DNA of 64,000 nucleotides from Tridacna crocea (Eukaryota > Mollusca > Bivalvia > Cardiida > Cardiidae), in assembly GCA_943736015.1 (NCBI GenBank), contig OX031066.1, positions 7,754,245 to 7,818,244 of the forward strand. Direction: 5' to 3'. Both the position numbers and the translations under genes were made by a program. The notes under the pieces are model-generated. The model saw only the letters and a list, made by a program, of their open reading frames with translations, did not search any database and was not told the origin of the DNA. This document shows positions 12,401-24,400 of this stretch, piece by piece; position 1 is the stretch's first letter, and every line of letters begins with the position of its first letter.

Positions 12401-15400
12401 ATGTGGTCAAAAAGTAGGTCACATGCAACACCTACGAAAAGCTTGTGTGCACTCCAGAGGCCACCTTTTCAGACTGATACTCTTCTAAAACAATCAGGAT
12501 GTTTTTTTCTGGATGATATCTTGGACAACTTTAAAATTGGAATATGTGGGGTCAAAGAGTAGGTCACTGGGCAGACTTTTAGAAAAACCGTGGATGCACT
12601 CTAGAGTCCTCATTTTCAGCATGATAGTCATGAAACTTGGTCAGCCTGTTTATCTTGATATTATCTGTGACATTCCGGTACTAATATTCTCACATGCATC
12701 AGAGGTAAAAGACAAAAAAAATGCATCAACTGGATATTAAACTCACAATCTGTGTTGGATGCATGAACCAATTGGCTACCTGGGCAGGCCACAACTAGTG
12801 TACATACAACTGTCCAAGCCAACATGAAGTCAACTACCATTTGAAACATCATTAACCGGTTACCACACAGTGCCTCCTTTTGATGCCTCTGGAAAAGAAG
12901 CCTTTTGAAAACAATGAGGGAAAAGGAGAAAATGCTGGTAACCAGCATTTTCTCCTTTTCCCACAAAGTTTTCTACCCTATCAAAGCAAAATTGCACCAT
13001 TTGAGCCATTTTAAAACTGGTCTGCAAGTGCTTTCAATTTGGATAGGTCTAAGATTTTGCCGTGTGGTAATGGGTTAAAACAGATGGGTAATCCACATGA
13101 ATTTTCATAAATATTATGTTGCAAGATGCAGAGATGATGTTTGCAACAAGGGTAAAAATCTAGACAATTCTTTAACAGGGAAGGCAGAGTAACAGACTGG
13201 CAATCAGATTGTTGGGTCAAACCAGACTGGATACAGACAGAACCATGTAAATCTGCTATAGAACCAGTCACAGCAGATTTAGGAGAGTATCTGTATGAAG
13301 ATCAACCAGACCTTATTAAATATAGGTAATAGTTGTGACATACCACTTATTCTTAAATCTGTAAAGCCTCATGACTAAATGTTTTTTTGTTTTTTATTTT
13401 TTTTTTTTGGGGGGGGGGGGTGGGATATAAAATAAAGATAGAACTGGTTTGAACAAGAAATGAGTTTGTCATTGAGATTTTCCTTTCATATTTTAAGCCT
13501 TATTCCCTATTATTAACAGATGAGACAAAAAACATCAGTTTTCACTGTGTGCCATCCAAGTAGATAAATAACAATTTTTAAGGTCTCAGAAATCACTAAT
13601 TAAAGAAAAAGAAATCTTTTGATATCATACTTTTCTTATGGCACATATAGTTTCTTTCACTCATGAATCCATTCTTTTTGAGTAGAGGAGAAATCACACC
13701 CTTGACTCTGTCAGGATGGTATCAGTACAGAGCAAAAGAGATAGAGAAATTTTCCAGACAGACTGAGTATGCACTAGAACTTATCCAACTTGGGATAGAA
13801 AGAGGAGTTAAGGCAAGTAAATCCTGTAGTAGTTCCTTTTTAGTCTGACATCTATTTTAAAGTGAATTTATTTGAGTGCTTAAGACTTTCTTTCATCATT
13901 ACTGTATCTGTTCTATTATTATTCTCAGTAGAATTGTATTAAGCAGACATTTTAAATGGTCATATTTGTGAAAGAACTGATAAATAAGAAAAATACCATG
14001 AGAAAACAATAATACTTACCCCTCTATAGTTTCGAAGTTGTGCATTTGGGATAGTTTTGTAGGTCAAGAGGTAACTAAGGACTTGGCTGTAATAGCTTCC
14101 TTTTCAGAATATGATATTAAACCATTATCTTGTTATGTACTGTTGTCATTTCATATCATTGTCCCTTCAGATTTAAATGGCCCTTATTAAAGCAAAATTT
14201 GCATAGCTTCCAATTAAGCTATGTTAGTATTTAAGTTTTAGATAGTAGTAAGAATATAACTTGTTGTCTCTAAGTCAGTCAAACACAAACCAAAAAAAAA
14301 ATGTCTAAATTTCAAGGGTGTTTTGTTCAGAGTGTATCCCAAAATCTTTAATTGTGTCAAACCAGGATCAAATTGCAAAGTTTGTTTTCAGTTCTTTTAT
14401 CTTCACTGTAAAAATGAAAGTTTGCTTAACTCTTTACCAAATGACAAAATTTTAGACTGGTACAAATTAAAAGTATTTGCAGACATCAAAATCAATGTGG
14501 CTGAAAATTTTAAATTTGTATCAAAGAGGTAAGAAAACACTGTGGGAAAAGGCATTTTCTCTTTTTCCTGCAATGTTTTCAAAGGCATCTTTCTCAGACT
14601 CATTAAAAGTCGGCATTGTGTGGTAAAGGGTTAATTTTTTTTGTAGCACTGTAGTGCTTAAACTTAGAAAGAATCAAACAAGTATATGACCTATATATTA
14701 TATGTTACTATAACATGATACACACCTCTGACTAGGTCTTGTTTATGTAATCTTCAGGGTTTAGAGCTCATACTAGATGACCTAATTACCATGGAGATGT
14801 TAGTGTATAGTTGCCATGTTGATGATTCATTGACATTTCAACAACTACAGGATATGACTAACTATCAAAAACTGGAGCTTATAATGTCAAAGGTTCTTCT
14901 TATCATTTCTTTTGTGTTATTTCTTGCTTCATTGACTCTTTACTAACCAACAAAAATTTAGAGCTCTTATCAATCAACAAAAATTTAGACTAGTTCATAT
15001 TGCGAGCATTTGCAGACAACAAAATTAATGTGATTAAGAAATTGAAATTTGTTTAAGGAAGGAAAGTAAACATTGTGGGAAAAGGAGAAAATGCTGGTAA
15101 CCAGCATTTTCTCCTTTTCCCTTAATGTTTTCAAAAGGCTTCTTCCACAGGGTCATTAAGACGCAGGATTGTGTGGTAAAGGTTTAAATTGCGAGCATTT
15201 GCTGATAACAAAATTAAAAAATTATTGTGATTAAGAAATTGAAATTTGTTTAAGGAAGGAAAGTAAACATTGTGGGAAAAGGGGAAAATGCTGGCCAGCA
15301 TTTTCTCCTTTTCCCTTAATGTTTTCAAAAGGCTTCTTCCACAGGGTCATTTAAACGCAGGATTGTGTGGTAAAGGGTTAAAGTTTGACTAAAGTTTCAT

Positions 15401-18400
15401 ATTACATTATGCATGTACATGTTTTGATGGCAAAGGATAAGCTTAGAAACTTACTTGACCTTTTGTTCCAATCTTGATTTTCTCCTGGGTGCTTTATCAT
15501 TGATCGATACTCTATGTATACGAATTCATGCTTTCTGGTAGGATATTGAGAAATAGCAGTGAAACTATTCTTCGATATTACATGGGTATGACCAGTGAAA
15601 ATACCGTATGTTCTTGTTCAGTAGGTAAATTGCGCTTGCCTCCCAACCAGATGGAAATATGGTGTTGTTTTCCTTACATTTCTCACGCTTGATGTGATAT
15701 TGTAATGTGTTGCTATGCTGGAGGGGGATGTCACAGGGAATAACTGAAAAGAACTGTACAGGATTTTGATAAAGCTCCTCCCAGAAAGCGTTAAAAGCCT
15801 GAAATAGATAGAATATTTGTTTTTTTTTCAGTGAAAGACCGAAAATTTATTTCACCTCATGAACACCATTGGTAATATTTTCATGAGTGGCTGCTGAGCC
15901 ACTCATGAAAATATTACCAATAGTGTTCACTTGATGAAACAAATTTCCATAACCAAATATCCTCTATATATTCTTTGCTGCACTACAACCAGTAATCTAT
16001 TTGATCCCAGCATTTCTTCAGACTCGTTGCTCCTCTTTGTTATGACAAAGACTTGGTATTGTAAAGTCTGTTATTCATTACAGCATTCCAGGAGCTTATT
16101 GTGAGCTAAATGTTTTTTTTTTTTTAATTTCAGTCCAGTGATGAAATGTACTCCAAAAATTTACGCAGGTGGATGGTTCCATTTTTGAAGCAGTGTGAAG
16201 GGAGGAAACCAGGCAACTACAATAATCTGTTAAAAGAATACATTGTGACATCTTCAAAGAAAGACCTCACCAACTGTTTGCAGATATTTGAAGCATCCAA
16301 GACTCACGTAAGTCATGTTTAACCCCTTCCCGAACAATCCCTGGCTTTACGGGTCAGGAAAAGAAGCCTTTTGAAAACAATTGGTAACCAGCATTTTCTC
16401 CTTTTCCCACAATGTTTTCTACCCTGTCATATAGAAATATCTTTTTAGCAACTGTTAATTTGTCACCTGCAAAATGCTTTCAATTGGGTCTGGTCCAAAA
16501 TTTGCCGTTTGGGAAAGGATTTAACTTTATTTTAACAATGGAGTTTCGAAAACTATTGACCCAGGTCAGCCTGTGCAATCCTGGGTTGAAACTATTCATA
16601 ATTGGTCATTTTTTCTGTATGTTCAATGACCATTAATGATTAAAATGGATGGTGAAAAAGTTGCTGTCATGGATCTATGATTATAAGATAGATTAAAGGG
16701 CATCATGTATCACGGAGATCCGTTAAGCCCCCATTTCACAGAGTATGACTCATTTATGTTTGCAAATTGGCTTGCCAGACATATTAGTTTTAGACCATTC
16801 CAAAATCAAAGGATCTGCATAGGACAAGTTGATGCAACCTAAAAGTTGAAATTTGTTGTTTTTTTTTGGGGGGGGGGGGAGTTAAAGATATTGTAGGAAA
16901 AGGAGAAAATATGTTACCAGCATTTATTTCTTTCCAACAATGTTATCAATATCCTTTTTCCATAGTTTTATGGAAAAATCGAATTGTTTTCTATAAGGTT
17001 AGCTTCGGTTAATGTATACATATCAGTTGTGGTACATTTGCTCTTTTTTTTTTTTTTTTTTCGACAGAGTTTGAAGCCCGAATGAGGAAATACAGATTTA
17101 TCATGACATATGTAAAAATGCACATTGTACTTACTAAATCTGCATCAAACAACAGAATTCTAGACATGGTCAAATTGAAAGTATTTGCAGTTAAGGTTTG
17201 TCTCAAAAAAGGCATAAAGCATTGAGAAAAATTGTGAACATTTGGTTACCAGCATTCTCTCATCTCCCTACAATTTTTTCAGAAATTTCACCTTCAAGAT
17301 TGTAAGCTCTGGATTGTTTGGTAGGGAGTTTTTTGCTGTCAAAGAGTTGTATATTGTTGGTTTACTTCCAAAACCTCATAACTGCAGCTTTTTACAAGCT
17401 GTAGTTACAAGGTTTTGGAAGTAAACCAACAATATTCAAATAAGCTTGGTATCATACAAAGAAAAAAATCTATCCTTTATCTGTACAAACTACTTGTTGT
17501 AGTGCCAGGTTTGTAAAACGTTGTAGAAAAAGGAGGGAGCAACTGATTGTAACAATACCTTACTCCTTATTCCACATTTTGACACTGCTCAACTGCCCTT
17601 ATTTATAGGAGCCATAATTTGTGAAAAGGGGTTAAATGCCTGTGCAAAAAGCATCAACTGCACAGATAAACCAGTGTCAGAACTTTCCTTTTAGTAAATT
17701 TGCTGCATTTCCAAGGGCCAGTCTACCTCTAGACTCAGCTGGTTATGAACAAAGTGTATTTTACAGATTTGTTGTCATGTAATGACTTGCTTGGTATTTT
17801 GCATCACAAGCATGCTTTAACCCATTACCACACAATCCCTACTTGTGATGCCCCTGAGAAAGAAGCCTTTAGAAAACATTGTGGGAAAAGGAGAAAATGC
17901 TGGTAACTAGCATTTTCTCCTTTTCCGACTTTGTTTTCTACCCTTCACAAAACAAATTCAAATTTTCAGTCACTTTTATTTTGTCGTCTGCAAATGCTTT
18001 CAATTTGAACAGGTCTGTAATATTATCGTTTGGTAATGAGTTAAATCTTTACCAAACAACAAGATTTCAGTTCAAACTGACATCATTTGCAGACAAAATG
18101 AACTTAAATCAAAAATTGAAATTTAATTTGGAAAGGGTAGAAAATATTTTCAAAGACTGTCTTTCTCAGGGTTGTTAAAAGTCGGGAGTGTGTGGTAAAG
18201 AGTTAAGCCTTTTCCACACCACAAAACCAACCAAATTGAAAGCATTTTGAAGATGATAATTTCACTGTGGCTCAAATGATGCTATTCTTCTTTGATATGG
18301 TAGAAAACATTGTGGGAAAAAGTGATGGTAACCAGCATTTTCTTCTTTTCCCAGAAGGTTTTCGAAATGCTACTTCAAGTGGTGTTAGAAGTTGGGATTG

Positions 18401-21400
18401 TGAGATAAAGGGTTAAACCTGTTTTTGTTAGATGATATGATTGTGTAGTCTTGTGAAGTTGTTTAACCTTCTTTCAGCTGCCAAATCCAGTCATCATCAA
18501 ACAAGCAGACCTGATGTCTTTTGCCATGGAGGCGGTTTACAGTTGTGAAAGGTAACCACTTTATCTCCCTACCTGTAACAGGAGGCTTACATTTGTTGTG
18601 AACTACTTTTGAAAACTTTGTAACTAAAGGAATGATTGTACACAATGCATAATTTTTCTTGCAGTAACAATGTTTTTGTTCTTACATGTACTCATTGATT
18701 CCCTCAAAATCTCAATTTAACTATGCTCTATGGAAGAGGGGGCTTAATACATCTACAAACACTATCAACCCATATCAGCCTGCAGTCTGTGCAGGCAGAC
18801 AGGGGTTGATACTTTTTGCTAATATTTTTACTGTTTTGATACCTTTTGCCTTTTCCTACAAATATGATCAACCCATATCATCCTGAAGTCTGTGCTTGCA
18901 GACAGGGGTTGATACTTTTTGCTGATATTTTTGCTGTTTTGATACCTTTTGTATGTCCAAGTACCAGTAACCTTAGTGTAAATAAATCTTTTGTTAAAGG
19001 AGATGCTTTAACTCTTTATCAAACAACACAATTTTGAACAAATTCATGGTGGCAGAAATGATGACTACTGTCTTTGATATAGTAGAAAACATTGTTGGAA
19101 AACAAGAAAATGCTTATTACCAGCATTTTGTCCTTTTCCAACAGTCTTTTCAAAGGCTTTCTTCTTCAGGGTCGTAAAAACTTGGGATTGCATGGTAAAG
19201 GGTTAAGCCCCTTTTGCCAGAGTGTAGCTCATATTTTATCCCCTTATTATATGGACGTTTGGAAAGATTTCTTTTTTAGAATAGCTCTTTGAGCTCATGA
19301 CCAATTTGCTGCATCTTTGTCTAATCTCTATTTCACTGTTTAACCCATTACCACACAATCCCTGCTTTTGATGTCCCTGAGAAAGAAGCCTTTAGAAGAC
19401 ATTGTGGGAAAAGGAGAAAATGCATTTTCTCCTTTTCCCACAATTTTTTCTACCCTTCACACAACAAGATTCAAATTTTCACTCACTTTAATTTTGTCGT
19501 CTGCAAATGCTTTCGATTTGGACAAGCTTGAAATAATGTTGTTTGGTAACAAGGTAAAAGAAAATTTTGTTTGTAGTATTTTTTACTCTTGACCAGATAT
19601 AAAATTTTAGGCCCAACTAAATTGAAATCATTTGCAGATAACCAATTTAAAGTGGCTGTAATTTTATTTCATAAGAGTAGAGAATGTTGTGGATAAAAGA
19701 GAAAGAGATTGTTGTGGATAAAAGAGAAAAGGCTGGTTATCAGTAATTTCCTAATCCACAATAATTTCAAAAGCCCTCTTGCCAAAGATTGTAAACCCTT
19801 AGAGCATGTTGCTCAACTTAAGATGTCTTTGCAGCTAATGTAACTAAGATAAGATTACACAAACATGCTCACTTATCTTTGATTCCCTCTGTCAATTTGC
19901 AGATTTATTAGACAAGAGCAACTTAGTTAATTGGCTTTTATTTCTAGACACTCACTGTTTAAATCATTGTGAAGGCATTGTAGCTGGGTAAGGGTTACCC
20001 ACATTTTACATATATCTTTACCATATGACAGAGTTTTAGAATGGTCCAAATTGAAAGCATTTGCAGACGTCACAATGAATGTGACTAAAGAACTGATATT
20101 TGTTTTAGGAAGGGAAGAAAACATTGTGGGAAAAGAAGAAAATGCTGGTTCCCACAATGTTTTCAAAAGGCCTCTTTCAGAGGGGTGTTGAAAGTCGGGA
20201 TTGTGTGGTATTGGGTTGATTAACTTTACATTTACCAACTCCTACCCAACTCCCACACATTGAAGGAAATTTCTATGATTATTTCAGAGATGACCAGCTG
20301 GACTTAGCCATGAGCATTTTGAAGTGTCTTCCACAGAGGGGATATGGGTAAGACTTGAAATTAAAAATCACTTCATTTTTACCTGACAGGTGAAATATAC
20401 GCTGGTGCCTATCAAAAGAAGTTACATAAAACAGAATTAGATGTTGCTGGAATGGTGAATCCTAAGAAAGGGCAGTGAGCACTGTGGGCAGAGTATTAAT
20501 TGCTGGTTATCAGCATTTTCTTTGTCTCCCATAATGTTCTATGAAGTCTTCATCCTATTTCCAAGAATACACTTATTTGGTAAAGCATTATCTCCATGTC
20601 AGACAAAAACTTTTTAGAGTGGTTCGTCTTGAGAAAAATTGCATTGTAGGATGGGAAATTATACAGTGAGAGTTAGTAAATTTGATGACTCTGAGTGATA
20701 ATGCTACTTAATCCTTTCCCAAACAATAAATTTTGGACCCTTCCAAACCGAAAGAGTTTGCAGACGACAATTTTAGATATGGAGAAAATGGCAGAAAGTT
20801 CTCAAAAAGGGTAGAAAACACTTTAGGAAAAGGAGAAATTGCTCATTACGAGCAATTTCTCCTTTTCCCACAGTGTTTTCAAAAGATATTTACTGCAGAC
20901 ACGTATAAACCAGGGCTTGTTTGGGAAAGGGTTAACAAGCTTTGCTGTCTTTCAGAGGAAACATTGTGGTATTGTGATAGCCTTCTCTTTATCTCTGTCC
21001 TGTTTGTTTGTGTCATCATCCAGGTCCTGGTCATGTAAGAACTTTGACATTTCCTCATATCTTTGTTACTGTAGAAGATATTCACTTCAAACTTTGACTA
21101 GTTATTAACTCATTACCACACAATCCCTACTTTTGACGCCCCTGAGGATGAAGCCTTTTGAAAACACTGTGGGAAAAGGAGAAAATGCTGGTGACCAGCA
21201 TTTTCTCCTTTTCCCGCTGTGTTTTCTATGCCTCCCAGAACAAATTTCAATTTTTCAGTCACCTTTATTTTTGTCGTCTGCAAATGCTTTCAATTTGGAC
21301 CAGTCTAAATTTTTCTCATGTGGTAAAGGATTAACTAGCAAAACCTGAGCCCGTATTCACCAACCATTCTTAAGAACATTCTTAGTCGTATTCTTCAGAA

Positions 21401-24400
21401 TTTTGTCGACGTGAAAGTTACAGAACTTCTGATTGGCTAAACCAAATGGTTTAGCCTATCAGAAGTTTTGTTACTTTCACAGTTTGGAAATCTTGGAGAA
21501 TAAGACCAAGATGTTCTTAGGAATGGTTGGTGAATATGGGCCCAGAACCCATATCAAAGGGTTAGGGAATCGTTGAATGTTTTGAAACAAATATATACTT
21601 CCTTTTAGATTGATTTTTGGCTAAAAAAGCACAACAGAGAATTGTGACCGGCATATAGAACTCATGTTTTTATTTGTGTACAGGTCAGATACAAGGGAGA
21701 TACACAAACTACATAGTCTGGTAGATAAAATGGAACATCATCTTAAGTAAGTGGAGTTTGTCTTTTGGCTACTCATATTTGTCTATTGGCTACTCACATT
21801 TGTCTGTTCGCTACTCAAATTTGTCTATTGGCTACTCATATTTGTCTATTGCCATCTTAAGTTTGTCCATTGGCTACTCAAGTTGAAAGTATTTGCAGAT
21901 AACAAATCAAATTGTGCACATTTTAGGAAAGTTTTCCTGGAAAGGTTAGAAAGCATGGGAAAAGGAACAAATGCTGGTTACCAGCATTTGTTCCTTTTCT
22001 CACGATGTTTTAATATGGCGTCTTCCTCAGCATCTTTGAGTGGTAAAGGTTTTATCAGGAGACAAAAATTTCTAAGACATCATGTATATTTGAAGAATTT
22101 ATTGAGGTGAAACTAAACATTGATCAAATGATGAGATTTTTTTCTGTGAAAGGTTAGAAAATTGTAGAAAAATAGGAAGTACTGGTTACTAGCATTTTCC
22201 TTTTTTCCCCCACAATCTTTCAAAAGGATTGTTTGTCAGGGTTGTTGAAACTGAAATTTTGTGGTAAACAATTGAAAAAAAGAAATGTATACAAATATTT
22301 TTTTTTATATTTGGTTTTGGCACTGAAAATTATAAAATCAATACTAGGAATGGCAACGGTTAGTAAATTTGCTAACTGGTTAACCGTTCAATCTTTCCAT
22401 CGGTTAACCAAACGACCATGTAGAAACATTTAAGATGAAGTTACCCGCTCGATATGTCAACATTTACAAATGGTGCGTGAGTAATGCATTCCCGTAATGT
22501 TTACTATTTCTTTACTTTGGCGCAAAAGACGGCCAATCTATTGACGATCTGTCTCCCTCCAGGCAATAAAATCAATTTTCCGCAATGTTTTCTATAGCGG
22601 ACTAGAAATTATCAGGCCATTTCAGTGTTTCCACTACGCAAATTACTGCGTAAATCACCTAATAGAACTGAAATTCACGTAAAAAATGTTTGGTTTCAGT
22701 GAGACCTCAGGTTAGAAAGAGCAAAAAAAACATTACCTGTGTAACTTGTGTGAAATACCACGATTTGAAGTAACTTGCTACCACTTTTGATAAATTATTG
22801 TCAGATCAGGCGGAAATACCTATCCATAAATTAGAACAAATAAAAAAATGCTTGATGCAAAAAACACAGAAACCCACGGCAGAACAAAATGTTCCTTTCG
22901 ACATTGTCCGATCAGAGTCACTTCAGATCATCTTTTCAGTTTTTTAATGATTTTAAGCAGTAAATTTTCATAGATATATTAACAACAGACTTTTGTGCTT
23001 CAAATTATCAAAAGAAAAAACTAGTTGGAACACTGCTATTTACAACTTCACAGAATCTACAAACTGAATCAACCAGATGATGGTATGGTTATTTATCGTC
23101 AAACGAAGCGGCCATCGATAAGTGGTCGGGTTTTAGCCATCGCCCAAACAACAGGTGTAAATTTTAGACTCACCCAAATTAAAAGCCTCTGCGCTAAACT
23201 ATGATTTTCGAAGATACTTATCGAAGGGATAATGAATGAACGAAGAGAAACCGCTGTGCCTGCTTGAACATATGTTGATTGATCCCTCTTACGCTGATTG
23301 GTCAATCCATGCATATATGTGTATTTGATTGGGGGCGGATACTTAATGAAATAATCCAAGCAAATCAATTACGATAAGCCAGTGACTTTTATCCAAAGAG
23401 GACACATGTTTGATTGTTTATTATCGGAGACTGGGGAATAATTAGCGAATTAACAATGATTAATATTGCACAGACATGTCAAACTGTATATCACACCTTC
23501 GCCATGACTTGGTGACATGGATGTGTGTATGATGCAGATTTGGTTGTCAGAAACGGCAAAGTTAACTTTGTATTTTTTTTTTATTATAATGATTATTTTG
23601 GTAAACTTTTGATAATAATTATATATTTGTTTCTGGTTAACCGATTTCCAGTTTCCTAACTGGTTAATCGGTCATTCGATCTATTAACCGGTTAACCGTT
23701 GCCATCTCTAATCAATACTGATCATTAAAGAATATTTTATGAAATTCGTTGGGGCAAAATATTTATACCTGACCCTTTTTAATGCAGGAAAAAAACATAT
23801 CACAGAAACCTAAAAAGATTTTCGTATCTAAAAGGGCGGACTAAACAAGGAGACAGTATAAATCTTAGGTCAGAGTGTACTTCTGATTTTTTTGTCTGCA
23901 TAAATTATGTAATGGCTCCAAGTGTCCATCCCACAGGTTTTCTTTATGTCCCTTCATGTGCAGATTTTAGTTCAGTTATGGTCTCGAACAATTTTCATTT
24001 AGTGTCCTCTACATGTAGCTGTATATCACTTTTTTTTCATAGTCTGTTTAACTGTCCCAGGCAGTTTAAGTTAGTATGTGGCATAAATGCCATGATGTAT
24101 ATAGTCTTTTTCCTTTTCAGTGCTGCCAAAATTTTGGAGAGTAATGGAATCAAGAAGCCAGTTCATTTCATCAAAGATACAGAGGTAGTAGATAGTTTTT
24201 TTCCCCTCTACTTTGCTCTACTGCACATAAAAACTATGGTGTCCCATTTCCTTAATTGCAGTAGCTGTTGCTTTAATACTAACAGTTTATTGGCTCCAGA
24301 AAATGGTCAGACAGCAGGGCATGTCAATATGATTTTGAATTTAGGCTGTCTGATAGTTATGAAATATTTTGTTATACTAACTTACCTACCTCTTTAAACG

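Noticed and set aside
21751..22110. 119-residue hydrophobic frame resembling a membrane protein
   Set aside because: It is the 21 bp minisatellite, whose period keeps one frame open, then a MITE.
23099..23368. Possible transposase fragment in the hAT element
   Set aside because: No DDE, BED or hATC-like motifs visible; the reading frame is short and isolated.
23912..24397. 161-residue open frame as a separate gene
   Set aside because: It is intron read-through across NBAS exon 18 (24121-24184).
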